A stretch of 64,000 bases of DNA from Albimonas pacifica (GTDB lineage: Bacteria; Pseudomonadota; Alphaproteobacteria; Rhodobacterales; Rhodobacteraceae). A program made the translations under genes and the position numbers. The notes beneath the pieces are model-generated. The model saw only the letters and a list, made by a program, of their open reading frames with translations. It had not been told where the DNA came from and did not search any database. Below are positions 22,977 through 32,687 of the stretch, piece by piece (position 1 is the stretch's first letter; every line of letters begins with the position of its first letter). The DNA lies in the NCBI RefSeq assembly GCF_900113695.1, contig NZ_FOQH01000004.1:248001-312000 (forward strand), given 5' to 3'.

Positions 22977-24191
22977 TCAACCGCGCCCGACGACGCGCCC
23001 GCCGGAGAAGGCCAGCAGCGCGATCGCGACCAGCATCGTCGCGGCCGAGCCGAAGGGCAGCACCTGGGGGCCGAACGCCTCGTAGACCGCGCCGGCCACC
23101 GTCGCGCCCACGGCCATCCCGAGATAGACGGCCGAACTGTTGAGCGCCAGCGACAGCGGCGCGCGCTCGGGGTCGAGGGCGACCAGCAGGCTCTGCACCG
23201 GGACCATGATCATCATGCCCGCGCCCGCCCAGACCACCATCAGCGCGATCGCGCCCCAGGTCGGCCAGCCCGCCGCGAAGGGCAGCGCCAGCATGGCGAA
23301 CAGGCTCGCGCACATGCAGGCCAGCGCCGCCCCGCGCGCGCCCAGCGACGAGACGGCCCGCGCCGCGAGCGCGTTGCCCGCGATGCCGCCGAAGCCGAAC
23401 ATGAACAGCGCGGGGGGGATCATCGCCGCCTCGATCCCGCCGACCTCCGCGAGCCACACCGCGATCAGGGCGTAGGTGGAGAACATGCCGACGACCGAGG
23501 TCCCGCAGGCCGCCACGGTCATCGCCAGGGGCCGGTTGCGCAGCACCGCGACCAGCGTGGCGATGGAGGCGCGCGAGCCCTTGTTGGCCGCGGGCAGCAG
23601 CTGCCACACGATCACCGCGCAGATCACGGCGGCCAGCGCCAGCGCCCCCCAGGCCCAGCGCCAGCCCAGCGTCTGCGCGAGGAAGGAGGCGAGCGGCACG
23701 CCCAGCACCGAGGACGCCGTGACGCCGCCGAAAACCATGGCGAGCGCGCGGGCCCGGTCCTCGGGCGCGACCAGGGTGGCGGCGGCGGCGGTCAGGAACG
23801 GGCCGGTCATCGCGGCGCCCAGCCCCATCAGCAGGCGGGCGGCGATCAGCACCGGGTAGGAGGGCGCCGCGGCCGAGATCACGCAGCCCGCCGCGATCGC
23901 GGTGAGCCCCATGGCGATGGCGGCGCGGCGGCGCAGGTGGCCGGCGACGGCCTGGGCGGCGGGGGCGGTCAGGGCGTAGACGACGGAGAAGACGGTCACC
24001 AGGCTCGCCACCGCCGCGGCGGAGACGCCGAGGCCCGCCTGGATCTCCTCGACCATGCCGACGGCGCCCAGCGAGGCGCAGCCCAGCACGAAATAGGCCC
24101 CGCCCAGCGCGAACAGCGCCACGCGCGGGAAGCCGGGACGATGGGACGTGGATGCGTTGATCGCCTCGGAGGACGCGTCGCAGAGAGACAT
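22977..24191 (-). CDS. MFS transporter, drug/sugar efflux type
   Basis: 404-aa major facilitator with twelve hydrophobic segments and the motif A-like loop after helix 2 (QAVAGHLRRRAAIAMG). It resembles AraJ/Bcr-type exporters. Start uncertain: ATG 24191 leaves a 25-residue cytoplasmic tail, and no good ribosome site is visible. An 11-G homopolymer lies 105-115 nt upstream. Confidence 0.83.
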   Translation of the reverse strand: MSLCDASSEAINASTSHRPGFPRVALFALGGAYFVLGCASLGAVGMVEEIQAGLGVSAAAVASLVTVFSVVYALTAPAAQAVAGHLRRRAAIAMGLTAIAAGCVISAAAPSYPVLIAARLLMGLGAAMTGPFLTAAAATLVAPEDRARALAMVFGGVTASSVLGVPLASFLAQTLGWRWAWGALALAAVICAVIVWQLLPAANKGSRASIATLVAVLRNRPLAMTVAACGTSVVGMFSTYALIAVWLAEVGGIEAAMIPPALFMFGFGGIAGNALAARAVSSLGARGAALACMCASLFAMLALPFAAGWPTWGAIALMVVWAGAGMMIMVPVQSLLVALDPERAPLSLALNSSAVYLGMAVGATVAGAVYEAFGPQVLPFGSAATMLVAIALLAFSGGRVVGRG

Positions 24192-24227
24192 TCGGGAGCA
24201 CCTGACCGGGCGGCAGGGAGGGCCGCG

Positions 24228-24240
24228 GTTGCGGTGCAAC
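24228..24240. promoter_or_regulatory. Possible operator GTTGC-GGT-GCAAC
   Basis: A 5-bp inverted repeat with a 3-nt spacer located 37-49 nt upstream of the MFS start. It could be a regulator site or chance; no -10/-35 pair is convincing nearby. Confidence 0.25.
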
Positions 24241-24295
24241 ATGGCGCAGGAGCGCCCGAAAGGCAATAAGGCGACCGAAGTTTACCTTGCGGCGC

Positions 24296-24342
24296 GGGGG
24301 GGGGGGCGGCGCGGGGGCGACGCACGGGGCGACGCACGGGGC
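24296..24342. repeat. G11 homopolymer and 12-bp tandem repeat
   Basis: Eleven G in a row (24296-24306), followed by two exact copies of GACGCACGGGGC (24319-24342). The stretch lies between the MFS start and the priA stop. G tracts of this length are prone to slippage. Confidence 0.75.
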
Positions 24343-24389
24343 GGTGATCGGCGCGGGAGCGGAACGGCGAGGGTCGGGTTCCCCGGCCC

Positions 24390-26666
24390 TCAGAAGAAGC
24401 TCTGCGGGTCGATGTCGATGCGCACCATCACCTGCGGTTCGGGGCGCACCGCGGCGCGCCAGGCGCGCAGGGCGGGCTGCAGGGCCGGGCCGCGCGGCGC
24501 CTTGACCAGCAGGCGCACCCGGAACCGCCCGCGGACCCGGTAGATCGGAGCGGGGGCGGGGCCCAGCAGCTCCGCGCGGGCCGGGGCCAGCAGGTCCTGG
24601 GCGCGGGCCAGCGCCTCCGCCGTGCGCCAGACGCGGTCCTCGTGCGGGCCGGAGACGATGGCGGCGGCGTAGCGGCCGAAGGGCGGGGCGCCGGCCTCGC
24701 GCCGGGCGTCGGCCTCGGACTGCAGGAAGCTCTCCTCGTCGCCGGTCAGCAGGGCGTCGATGGCGGGGTGGTCGGGGGCGTAGGTCTGCAGCAGCGCCTC
24801 TCCGGGCCGGTCGGCGCGCCCGGCGCGCCCGGCCACCTGGCGCATCAGCTGGAAGGTGCGCTCGCCCGCCCGCAGGTCCCCGCCGCGCAGGCCGAGGTCG
24901 GCGTCGATCACACCGACCAGCGTCAGCAGCGGGAAGTTGTGGCCCTTGGCGACGAGCTGGGTGCCGATCACCAGGTCGGCCTCGCCCGCCGCGATCGCCT
25001 CGACCCGGGCCTTCACCACCGCCGCGCTCTCGGCCATGTCGGAGCTGAGGATCGCGATCCGGGCGTCGGGGAATCGCTCCTGCGCCTCCTCGGCCAGGCG
25101 CTCGACGCCGGGGCCGATCAGGGCGAGCTTGTCCTCGCGTTTGCACGACGGGCAGGCGGAGGGGATCGGCGCCTCGTGCCCGCACTGGTGGCAGACCATG
25201 CGGCCGCGCCGGCGGTGCTCGACCAGCCAGGCGTCGCAATGGGGGCACATCACCGGGTCCCCGCAGGCCCGGCACATGGTCAGGGGCGCGTAGCCGCGAC
25301 GGTTGAGGAACAGGAGCGCCTGCTCCTTGCGCTGCAGCCGCTCCGCCACCGCCTGCGCCAGCGGGTCCGAGATCCAGCGCCCCGTCTCCGGCGCGCAGTC
25401 GCGCAGGTCCAGGGCCTTGATCTCGGGCAGCACCGCGGGGCCGAAGCGCTCGGGCAGGTCCACGCGGTCGTAGCGCCCCGCCTGCGCGTTCACCCAGGTC
25501 TCCAGCGAGGGCGTGGCCGAGGCCAGCACCACCGCCGCCCGCCCCAGCGAGCCGCGCAGCACCGCCATGTCGCGGGCGTGGTAAAGCACCCCCTCCTCCT
25601 GCTTGTAGGCGCCGTCGTGCTCCTCGTCGACGACGATCAGCCCGAGGTCCGCGAAGGGCAGGAACAGGGCCGAGCGGGCGCCGACCACCACCTGCGCCTC
25701 GCCGCTGGCGGCCGCGCGCCAGCACCGCCGGCGCTCGATCTCCGAGGCGGCCGAGTGCCATTCCGCCGGCGGCGCGCCGAAGCGCTCCCGGAAGCGGGCG
25801 AGGAAGGCCGAGGTCAGCGCGATTTCGGGCAGCAGCACCAGCGCCTGGCGGCCCTGGGCCAGGCACTCGGCCGCCGCCTCGAGATAGACCTCGGTCTTGC
25901 CCGAGCCGGTGACGCCGTGGAGCAGCGTGGCCGAGAACCGCCCTTCCCGCGCCGCCGCCGCCACCTTCGCGCGCATCGCCCGGGCGCCCTCCTCCTGCGC
26001 CTCGGACAGGGCGCGACGGGGGGCGGCGGGGTCGAGCGGCGCATAGGGCCGGTCGCGCGGCACCTCCAGCGACTCGAGCGCGCCGGCGGTCTCCAGCCCC
26101 TTGATCACGGCGGCGGAGACCCCGGCCTCGCGGGCGAGCTCGGTGGGCAGCCACAGGCGGTCGGGCTCCGCCTCGACCAGTTCCAGCACCTTTTCGCGGG
26201 CGGGGGTGAGGCGGGCGGGCGGCTCCCCGCCCCGGCGCAGGGCGCGGCGGGCGCCCGGCGCCTCGCGCAGGCCCGGCGCGCGGGAGGCGAGGCGGGCCAT
26301 CATCCCGAAGTCGGTCAGGGTGTAGTCGGCGGCGCGCTCGAGAAACGCGCGCATCTCGGCGGAGACCGGCGGCAGGTCCAGCCGGCGCAGGGCCGGACGC
26401 AGCTTCGCCCGGTCGAAGTCGCCGGTTCCCGGCCCCCAGCAGACGCCCAGCATCACCCGCGGGCCGATCTCGACCTCCAGCCAGTCGCCGGGCGCGCAGC
26501 CGCCGACGGGCGCGAGGTAGTCCAGCGTGCGGTCCACCGGGATCGGGACCAGCACGGCGACGGCCGCGCCCTCGCCCCAGCCGCCCTCGGGCGCGGGTCC
26601 GATCTCGGGCCCGCCGAAGAGGTCGCCCACGGGGCCCGGCGCGGGACCTTCCCCTGAGTCCGTCAT
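24390..26666 (-). CDS. priA: Primosomal protein N' (replication restart helicase)
   Basis: Superfamily 2 helicase that recognises stalled forks and reloads DnaB. 758 aa. Walker A is in [12 protein letters not shown], the DEEH box is in [14 protein letters not shown], and two zinc-binding Cys clusters ([31 protein letters not shown]) sit between the helicase lobes as in all PriA. ATG 26666 is preceded by GGGAGG at good spacing; the open frame extends past it but without PriA similarity. Divergent from the aldolase gene. Confidence 0.95.
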   Translation of the reverse strand: MTDSGEGPAPGPVGDLFGGPEIGPAPEGGWGEGAAVAVLVPIPVDRTLDYLAPVGGCAPGDWLEVEIGPRVMLGVCWGPGTGDFDRAKLRPALRRLDLPPVSAEMRAFLERAADYTLTDFGMMARLASRAPGLREAPGARRALRRGGEPPARLTPAREKVLELVEAEPDRLWLPTELAREAGVSAAVIKGLETAGALESLEVPRDRPYAPLDPAAPRRALSEAQEEGARAMRAKVAAAAREGRFSATLLHGVTGSGKTEVYLEAAAECLAQGRQALVLLPEIALTSAFLARFRERFGAPPAEWHSAASEIERRRCWRAAASGEAQVVVGARSALFLPFADLGLIVVDEEHDGAYKQEEGVLYHARDMAVLRGSLGRAAVVLASATPSLETWVNAQAGRYDRVDLPERFGPAVLPEIKALDLRDCAPETGRWISDPLAQAVAERLQRKEQALLFLNRRGYAPLTMCRACGDPVMCPHCDAWLVEHRRRGRMVCHQCGHEAPIPSACPSCKREDKLALIGPGVERLAEEAQERFPDARIAILSSDMAESAAVVKARVEAIAAGEADLVIGTQLVAKGHNFPLLTLVGVIDADLGLRGGDLRAGERTFQLMRQVAGRAGRADRPGEALLQTYAPDHPAIDALLTGDEESFLQSEADARREAGAPPFGRYAAAIVSGPHEDRVWRTAEALARAQDLLAPARAELLGPAPAPIYRVRGRFRVRLLVKAPRGPALQPALRAWRAAVRPEPQVMVRIDIDPQSFF

Positions 26667-26816
26667 GCAACGCCTCCCGCCCGGGGGCTGCGGCGTTCCG
26701 CCCGGGCGCGTGGCCTCTCCCCCGCGTCTGGGATATGGTCGGCCCAGGCTCTCCCCCCGGGCCCGGGGCGGCGGGGACGAGCGACGCGAGCCCGGGACGG
26801 AATCAGGCGCGAGCAC

Positions 26817-27467
26817 ATGAAATTCTTCGTCGACACCGCCGATGTGGACGCGATCCGCGAACTGGCGGACAGCGGCCTCGTGGACGGCGTGACCACCAAC
26901 CCCTCCCTGATCGCCAAGTCGGGCCGCGACATCCTCGAGGTCACGAAAGAGATCTGCGACATCGTCGAGGGCCCGGTCAGCGCCGAGGTCACGGCCCTGA
27001 AGGCCGACGAGATGATCGAGCAGGGCCGCAAGCTGGCCAAAATCGCCGAGAACATCGCGGTCAAGGTTCCTCTGACCATGGATGGGCTGAAGGCCTGCAA
27101 GGTCCTGACGGACGAAGGCAAGATGGTCAACGTGACCCTGTGCTTTTCGGCCAACCAGGCGCTGCTGGCGGCCAAGGTCGGGGCGACCTTCATCTCCCCC
27201 TTCATCGGCCGGCTGGACGACATCAACCTCGACGGCATGGAGCTGATCGCCGAGATCCGCCAGGTCTACGACAACTACGGTTTCGAGACCGAGATCCTGG
27301 CCGCCTCGATCCGCACCGCGAACCACGTCAAGCAGGCCGCCCTGATCGGCGCCGACGTGGGCACGATGCCGCCGAACGTGCTCAAGGGCCTGGCCCAGCA
27401 TCCGCTGACCGACAAGGGTCTCGACGCGTTCATGGCCGACTGGGCCAAGACCGGGCAGACCCTCTGA
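26817..27467 (+). CDS. fsa: Transaldolase-like fructose-6-phosphate aldolase
   Basis: 216-aa short transaldolase of the TalC/FSA group, class I aldolase fold. [36 protein letters not shown] is reduced to key parts FVDTAD and GVTTNPSL; the Schiff-base lysine is Lys83 in AVKVPLT. It interconverts pentose-phosphate or glycolytic sugars; whether it acts as transaldolase or FSA cannot be told from sequence. Its stop overlaps the next start (TGATG). Confidence 0.92.
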   Translation: MKFFVDTADVDAIRELADSGLVDGVTTNPSLIAKSGRDILEVTKEICDIVEGPVSAEVTALKADEMIEQGRKLAKIAENIAVKVPLTMDGLKACKVLTDEGKMVNVTLCFSANQALLAAKVGATFISPFIGRLDDINLDGMELIAEIRQVYDNYGFETEILAASIRTANHVKQAALIGADVGTMPPNVLKGLAQHPLTDKGLDAFMADWAKTGQTL

Positions 27468-28198
27468 TGGGCGGGGAGGAGGGCAAGGCCGTCGCCCCCG
27501 CGGCCGCGACCGAGGCGGACGTCGAGGCGCTGCGCGAGGCGGTGCTGGCCGCGCCCGAGGCGGTGCTGGCCGACGAGGCGATGGTGCACGCCCTCCTCCG
27601 CGCGCACGAAGTCTCGGCGGGCAGCCGCCAGGTGGTCGACCTGCGCGGCGCGCTGGTCGACCGGCTGGAGAATCGCCTGGGCCGGCTGGAGGAGACGCAC
27701 CGCTCGGTCGTCGCCGCCGCCTACGACAACCTCGCGGTCACCGAGTCGATCCACCGCGCCGCGCTCGCGGTGCTGGAGCCCGACGACCTCGAGGGCGTGC
27801 TGCACGTGCTGTCGCGGGTGCTGCCGCCGATCCTGGGCGTGGACCTGGTCCGCGTGGGGGTCGAGCGCGAGGGCGCGGGCGACCCGCCGCAGCCGCCGCT
27901 GACCGCGCTCGGCGTGGGGGGCGTCGCGCGCTACATGGGCGCGGACGAGGACGGGCCCTTCCGCCCGGTGGTGCTGCGCGCCACCGGCCCGGACTGCGCC
28001 CGGCTCTACGGACCCGAGGGGGTGCACATGGGCTCCGAGGCGCTGGTGCGGCTGGAGGTTTCGGGCGATTCCGCCCCGGGCCTGCTCGCCTTCGGCGCCC
28101 GCGACGCCCAGCGCTTCGGCCCCGACCAGGCCGGCGACCTGCTGGAATTCCTGGGCGCGGTGGTGGCCCGCGCCCTGCGTCCCTGGATCCAGAGCTGA
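27467..28198 (+). CDS. DUF484 family protein
   Basis: 243-aa soluble protein of the DUF484 family: an N-terminal helical region (LENRLGRLEETHRSVVAAAYDNL, probably coiled coil) followed by a GAF-like domain ending RFGPDQAGDLLEFLGAVVARAL. Function unknown. The family is usually next to xerC, as here, which suggests a link with chromosome-dimer resolution. ATG overlaps the fsa stop (TGATG), so the genes are translationally coupled. Confidence 0.85.
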   Translation: MGGEEGKAVAPAAATEADVEALREAVLAAPEAVLADEAMVHALLRAHEVSAGSRQVVDLRGALVDRLENRLGRLEETHRSVVAAAYDNLAVTESIHRAALAVLEPDDLEGVLHVLSRVLPPILGVDLVRVGVEREGAGDPPQPPLTALGVGGVARYMGADEDGPFRPVVLRATGPDCARLYGPEGVHMGSEALVRLEVSGDSAPGLLAFGARDAQRFGPDQAGDLLEFLGAVVARALRPWIQS

Positions 28199-28239
28199 GC
28201 GCGCCGGCGGAGCCCCCCCTCGACGCCGCCACGGCCCTG

Positions 28240-29130
28240 ATGGTCCGCTGGCTGGCGCAGGCGAGCGCCGTGCGCGGCGCCGCCCCCGCCACGATCGAGG
28301 CCTACCGGCACGACGTCGCGGGCTTCCTCGCCTTCCTGCGCGACCACCGCGGCGGCCCGCTCACGGCCGCCGCCCTCGCGCAGACCGGCCAGCCGGAGCT
28401 GCGCGCCTGGATGGCGCGCGAGCGCGCCCGCGGCCTCTCCGCCCGCTCGCTGCGCCGGGCGCTGTCGGCGGTGCGCGGCTTCCACCGCTGGCTGGGCGAC
28501 GCGGAAGGGATCGAGGCCCCCGCGGTGCTCGCCGCCCGCGGCCCCCGCGCCCCCGCCCGCCTGCCGCGCCCGGTCTCCGAGGACGCGGCCCGCGCGCTGA
28601 TCGGCGACGCCGAGGCCTCCGACTCCCCCGACTGGATCGCGGCGCGCGACGCCGCGGTGCTGACGCTGCTCTACGGCTGCGGCCTGCGCATCTCCGAGGC
28701 GCTGTCGCTGCGCCGCGCCGACGCCCCGCTGCCCGACGTCCTGCGCATCCGCGGCAAGGGCGGGAAGGAGCGGCTGGTCCCCGTCCTCCCCGCCGCCCGC
28801 GCGGCGGTGGACTGGTATCTGGAGACGGTCCCCTGGCCGGAGACCGCCGGCGACGGCGCCCTGTTCCTGGGCGCGCGCGGCGGCCCGCTTTCGCCTCGGC
28901 TGATCCAGCTGCGCATGGCGCAGGCCCGCGCCCGGCTGGGTCTGCCGGCGACCGCCACCCCTCACGCGCTGCGCCACAGTTTTGCAACGCACCTCCTGAA
29001 GGCAGGCGGCGACCTTCGCGCGATCCAGGAGCTTCTCGGCCACGCCTCGCTCAGCACCACGCAGGTCTACACCGGCCTCGACGAGGCCCGGCTGATGGAG
29101 ATCTACGAAAAGGCCCACCCCCGCGCCTGA
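28240..29130 (+). CDS. xerC: Tyrosine recombinase XerC
   Basis: Site-specific recombinase that acts with XerD at dif to resolve chromosome dimers. An N-terminal SAM-like DNA-binding domain is followed by the catalytic domain with Arg150, Lys173, His242, Arg245, His268 and the nucleophile Tyr277 (QVYTGL), all present. 296 aa from ATG 28240. The frame continues upstream 15 more codons to a CTG at 28195 that overlaps the DUF484 stop; the extension (SAPAEPPLDAATAL) resembles normal XerC N-termini, so the true start may be upstream. Confidence 0.93.
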   Translation: MVRWLAQASAVRGAAPATIEAYRHDVAGFLAFLRDHRGGPLTAAALAQTGQPELRAWMARERARGLSARSLRRALSAVRGFHRWLGDAEGIEAPAVLAARGPRAPARLPRPVSEDAARALIGDAEASDSPDWIAARDAAVLTLLYGCGLRISEALSLRRADAPLPDVLRIRGKGGKERLVPVLPAARAAVDWYLETVPWPETAGDGALFLGARGGPLSPRLIQLRMAQARARLGLPATATPHALRHSFATHLLKAGGDLRAIQELLGHASLSTTQVYTGLDEARLMEIYEKAHPRA

Positions 29131-29185
29131 CCGCTCCGCCGCCCGCCGAGCGCGCCCCTGGCGCCGCGCCCGCCGCCCTCGCAAA

Positions 29186-29445
29186 GCGCCTGTTCCCCGG
29201 AGCCGTCCATCGCTGATGCCGCAAGAGCGACTCGCCCGGAGCGGTCAAGGATCGCGCAGCGACCGCGCCCCGCGCGGCTCGTCCTTGACCGCTCCGGGCG
29301 AGTCGCTCAGGCATCGTCGGCGATGGACGGATCCGGGGGACAGGCGCGGGGCTTGTTCCTCGGTGAGTCCGGAGCGGCCTTCCGCGGGCGCCAGCCCGCC
29401 CGCGCGCGAAGCGCGCGCATGCCAAGCCCGCCCGCAGGGCGCCTG
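29186..29445. repeat. Large structured intergenic repeat, copy 1
   Basis: Long imperfect palindrome plus tail, 55 bp after the xerC stop. The inner stem is a perfect 27-bp inverted repeat (29225-29251 with 29282-29308) around a 30-nt loop. The outer stem (29186-29220 with 29311-29347) is nearly perfect, with arms reading GCGCCTGTTCCCCGGAGCCG and its complement with few mismatches. A tail GCGCGGGGCTTGTTC...GTGAGTCCGGAGC and a terminal block at 29421-29445 follow. A second copy is at 39987-40260. It contains no gene. Confidence 0.85.
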
Positions 29446-29484
29446 TAGACCGCCGCTGGCCGCTTGCGGCCGGCTCCCGCGCCC

Positions 29485-30369
29485 TCAGACGTGCCCCTTG
29501 GCCTTGAGATACCGCGCGAGGCTCTCCCGCCAGTCCGGCATCGGCGCGAAGGCGGAGGCCAGCTTCGAGGTGTCCAGCACGGAATAGCCGGGCCGCAGCG
29601 CCCGGGTGGGGAACTCGGCGGAGGTGCAGGGCGTCATCTCGGCCTCGATCCCGGCCTGGCGGACGATCTCGCAGGCGAACTCGAACCAGGTGGCCTCGCC
29701 GCCGCCGGCGACATGCCACAGGCCCGGCTCCACGCCCTCGCGCAGCATCCGCAGGATCACCGCGGCGATGTCGGCGGTGGCGGTCGGCGACATCCGCTGG
29801 TCGTCGACCACCTTCAGCGCCCCGCGCTCGCGGCCGAAGCGGATCATCGTCTCGACGAAGTTGCCGCCCTTCCCGCTCGCCCCCGCCACGCCGTAGAGCG
29901 AGGCGACGCGCAGGATCGTGGGCTCCCCCGCCAGCGAGGCCAGCGTCTCGCCGAAAGCCTTAGAGGCGCCGTAGACGTTGACCGGCGCCGTCGGCGCGTC
30001 CTCGGGCAGCGGCGTCGTCCGCTCCCGGTCGCCGCCGAACACGTAGTCGGTCGAAATGTGGATGAACCGCGCGCCCCGGTCGGCGCAGAGCTTCGCCATC
30101 TGCTGGGGGGCATGGGCGTTGACCGCCATGGCGCGGGAGCCCGCGTCCTCCACCTCGTCGGTCTTGTGGTAGCTGGTGCAGTTGACCAGCGCGTCGAACT
30201 CGACCGCCGCCAGCGTCTCGGCGATCCCTGCGGGGGCCGAGACGTCGAGCTTGTCGCGCCCGAGGGGGATCAGCTCGATCCCCCCCGAAATCCGGTCAGG
30301 CGCGGCGGCATGGGCGGCGGTCAGGTCATGGCCGAGCTGGCCGTTCGCCCCCAGCAGCAGGACCTTCAT
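29485..30369 (-). CDS. rfbD: dTDP-4-dehydrorhamnose reductase
   Basis: 294-aa NADPH-dependent reductase, last step of dTDP-L-rhamnose synthesis for surface polysaccharide. [10 protein letters not shown] is the cofactor loop, ISTDYVFGG and YGASKAFGE (Tyr/Lys of the SDR triad) are diagnostic, and a C-terminal [12 protein letters not shown] motif is present. Its start overlaps the stop of the upstream SDR gene (ATGA). The rfbA and rfbB partners are not in this window. Confidence 0.92.
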   Translation of the reverse strand: MKVLLLGANGQLGHDLTAAHAAAPDRISGGIELIPLGRDKLDVSAPAGIAETLAAVEFDALVNCTSYHKTDEVEDAGSRAMAVNAHAPQQMAKLCADRGARFIHISTDYVFGGDRERTTPLPEDAPTAPVNVYGASKAFGETLASLAGEPTILRVASLYGVAGASGKGGNFVETMIRFGRERGALKVVDDQRMSPTATADIAAVILRMLREGVEPGLWHVAGGGEATWFEFACEIVRQAGIEAEMTPCTSAEFPTRALRPGYSVLDTSKLASAFAPMPDWRESLARYLKAKGHV

Positions 30370-31388
30370 ATCTCGATGATCCCGCCGTGGAGCTCGACCT
30401 CCTTGATGCGGCGGTGCCAGTCGGCGAGGGTCTTGTACCAGTCGAGCGTGATGGTCTGGGTGGTCTTGTCCAGCGCGCCGGATTCCAGCGCCGCGCAGAT
30501 CTCGATCACGCCGTCCTTGGCGGTGCGCTGCGCCTTCCAGCCCAGGCTCTCGATCTTCTCGAAGCCCACGCGGTAGGAGCGGACGTCCGCGTCGCCATAC
30601 CACTCGATCGTCACCTCGCGCGGCACGTAGGATGCGACCAGCTCGCCCAGCGGGCCCAGCTGGTAGTTGTTCTCCTCGGAGCCGACGTTGAAGATCTGGC
30701 CGCCGACCGTCTCCGCCGGGGCGTCGAGCATGAAGATCTGCGCCGACGCCGTGTCGCGCACATGCACCATCGGGCGCCACTGCGAGCCGTCGCGCATCAG
30801 CGGCAGCTTGCCGGTCTTCCAGGCGCCGTAGGTCATGCCGTTGATCGCCAGATCGAAGCGCATCCGCGGGCTGAGCCCGTAGACGGTGGCCTGGCGCAGC
30901 ACCACCGCGGTGAACCCGTCGCCGTTCAGCGGCAGGATCGCCTGCTCGGCCATCTCGTTGGCGCGCGCGTAGGTGGTCAGCGGGTTGGTGGGCGTCGCCT
31001 CGGTCGCGATCACGCCCGGCTCCTGGAAGCCGTAGATCGAGCAGGACGAGGGCAGGACGTAGCGTTTCACGCCGGCCTGTTTCGCCAGCTCGGCGGTGCG
31101 CACGCGGCTGTCGCGGTTGATCTGCATCGTGGCGTTCTGGAACAGCTCGCCCGACGGGTCGTTGGAGATCGCCACCAGGTCGATCACCGCCTCGATCCCC
31201 TCCAGCAGGCGCTCGGGCAGGACGCGGGTGTCCTCGACCACGATCTCGAGCCCCGGCTGCGGCGGCAGCAGCTCGCGCCCGAAGAAGAAGCGGTCGACGG
31301 CCCGGACGGTGTGCCCGGCCGCCAGCAGCATCGGAACGAGCGAGGTGCCGATGTAGCCCCCGGCCCCGGTCACCAGAACATGCGTCAT
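30366..31388 (-). CDS. NAD-dependent epimerase/dehydratase, atypical SDR
   Basis: 340-aa extended short-chain dehydrogenase with TGAGGYIG (residues 7-14) as cofactor loop. It is embedded between rfbC and rfbD and so likely acts on a nucleotide sugar. The catalytic motif is unusual: Tyr140 is present (TTYARANE), but the position four residues on, normally Lys, is Asn144. It is therefore not a standard RfbB, and its reaction is uncertain; it may be a specialised epimerase, reductase or an inactive homologue. Coupled to rfbD by ATGA. Confidence 0.8.
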   Translation of the reverse strand: MTHVLVTGAGGYIGTSLVPMLLAAGHTVRAVDRFFFGRELLPPQPGLEIVVEDTRVLPERLLEGIEAVIDLVAISNDPSGELFQNATMQINRDSRVRTAELAKQAGVKRYVLPSSCSIYGFQEPGVIATEATPTNPLTTYARANEMAEQAILPLNGDGFTAVVLRQATVYGLSPRMRFDLAINGMTYGAWKTGKLPLMRDGSQWRPMVHVRDTASAQIFMLDAPAETVGGQIFNVGSEENNYQLGPLGELVASYVPREVTIEWYGDADVRSYRVGFEKIESLGWKAQRTAKDGVIEICAALESGALDKTTQTITLDWYKTLADWHRRIKEVELHGGIIEI

Positions 31389-31466
31389 CGCGGCGATATC
31401 CCCAGAAAGCGTTTCACGCGCGCGCCCGACGGGCGCGCCCTCGGCGCCCCGGCGCGCGTTTCCCCG

Positions 31467-32018
31467 TCAGAACGGGGCGTCGATCTCGGCCAGCGTGGGC
31501 TGGACCTTGTCCTTGTCCGACAGGATCGGCCCGCCCGGAGGCAGCGGCCAGTCGATGCCCAGCGCCGGGTCGGACCACAGCAGGCCCTTGTCGTGCGCCG
31601 GCGCATAATAATTCGTGACCTTGTAGATCACCTCGACGTCCGGCGTCAGGGTGACGAAGCCGTGGGCGAAGCCGACCGGCACCAGGATCTGGTTCCAGGC
31701 CTCGGCCGAGATCTCGGCCGCCACATGCCTGCCGTAGGTCGGCGAGCCCTTCCGCAGGTCCACCGCCACGTCCAGAATCGCGCCGCGCACCACGCGCACC
31801 AGCTTGTCCTGGCCGAAAGGCGGCGTCTGGAAGTGCAGGCCGCGGAGCGTGCCGACCTCGCCGGACAGCGAGTGGTTGTCCTGCACGAAGTCGAGGTCGA
31901 TCCCCGCCTCGGCCAGCGCCTTGCGATTGTACGTCTCCGAGAAGAACCCGCGGTGATCGCCGAACTTCTTCGGCTTCAGGATCTTGACGTCCGGGATCTC
32001 CAGCGCCTCGACGTCCAT
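31467..32018 (-). CDS. rfbC: dTDP-4-dehydrorhamnose 3,5-epimerase
   Basis: 183-aa cupin epimerase of the rhamnose pathway. [32 protein letters not shown] (catalytic His in LHF) and PVGFAHGF are the family motifs. AAGGGGGA precedes the ATG. First gene of the rfbC-SDR-rfbD cluster on the minus strand, 78 bp before the SDR gene. Confidence 0.94.
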   Translation of the reverse strand: MDVEALEIPDVKILKPKKFGDHRGFFSETYNRKALAEAGIDLDFVQDNHSLSGEVGTLRGLHFQTPPFGQDKLVRVVRGAILDVAVDLRKGSPTYGRHVAAEISAEAWNQILVPVGFAHGFVTLTPDVEVIYKVTNYYAPAHDKGLLWSDPALGIDWPLPPGGPILSDKDKVQPTLAEIDAPF

Positions 32019-32132
32019 GCCGTCCCCCTTCCTGAACGCAGGCGCGGCCCGGCCGGGCGCGCCGCGACCCGGTTTAGCGGGCCGCCGCGGGGGAATCCAG
32101 CGCCGCCCGGGGCGTGCGGCGTCAGGACCTGT

Positions 32133-32549
32133 TCATCTCCCGGGGGCGGCGATCATCTCGGCCGCGGCCCGGTCGTAGAGGGCGCGCCAGGCGTCCTCGG
32201 ACTCCGCGTCGAAGGCCTCGCCCAGCGAGGCGCGCAGCGTCTCGATCAGCGCCTCGCGCATCGGCTCGAAGTGGCGGGGCTTCACGCCGTAGGCGGCATG
32301 GCCGCGGCCGAGCTCGACCAGCTCGGCATGCATCGCCTCGGGATGGGACAGGCGCGCGACCAGCAGGCCCAGGGTCGCCATGAACTTCGCGCCCTGCCCG
32401 CCGATGTCCTCGTCGCGGAACATCGGGCGCAGCTCCGGCGCGATCCTGAAGAGCGCGTGGTAGAACTCGGAGGGCGCGTCGGGCGCGTCCCGGCGCAGTG
32501 CGGCGAGCTGGTCGCGCAGCAGCGCGATGCGGTCGGCGTCGAAGGCCAT
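32133..32549 (-). CDS. Single-domain haemoglobin (Hmp/VHb type globin)
   Basis: 138-aa globin without a reductase domain. Proximal haem ligand His84 ([11 protein letters not shown]), PheCD1 (F44), TyrB10 (Y30 in EFYHALF) and GlnE7 (Q52) match the flavohaemoglobin/Vitreoscilla pattern, which favours O2/NO chemistry (NO dioxygenation when a reductase is supplied). AAGGA precedes ATG 32549. An FNR/NnrR-type box lies 77-90 nt upstream, suggesting induction by low oxygen or NO. The nitroreductase gene upstream is in the same direction. Confidence 0.82.
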   Translation of the reverse strand: MAFDADRIALLRDQLAALRRDAPDAPSEFYHALFRIAPELRPMFRDEDIGGQGAKFMATLGLLVARLSHPEAMHAELVELGRGHAAYGVKPRHFEPMREALIETLRASLGEAFDAESEDAWRALYDRAAAEMIAAPGR

Positions 32550-32625
32550 GGCGCGGGTCCTTGCGTCTCGGGCCCCGGAGGAGGCCGGATCGGCCCGACC
32601 CTCGCCGACCCGACCCGCCCCCGCC

Positions 32626-32639
32626 TTGACCCCGATCAA
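32626..32639 (-). promoter_or_regulatory. FNR/NnrR-type box upstream of the globin gene
   Basis: On the minus strand TTGAT-CGGG-GTCAA, a perfect match to the Crp/Fnr family pattern TTGAY-N4-RTCAA used by FnrL, NnrR and Dnr. If the centre is at -41.5, transcription would start near 32591, about 42 nt before the globin ATG, a normal leader. Confidence 0.6.
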
Positions 32640-32687
32640 GCCGCCCCGCGGCCGGCGGGCGCAGGCCGCCCGCCGCGCGGCCCGCGC

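Noticed and set aside
22747-26670. 1307-codon minus-strand frame
   Set aside because: Alternate frame of priA, MFS and HAD genes with Arg/Gly-rich translation.
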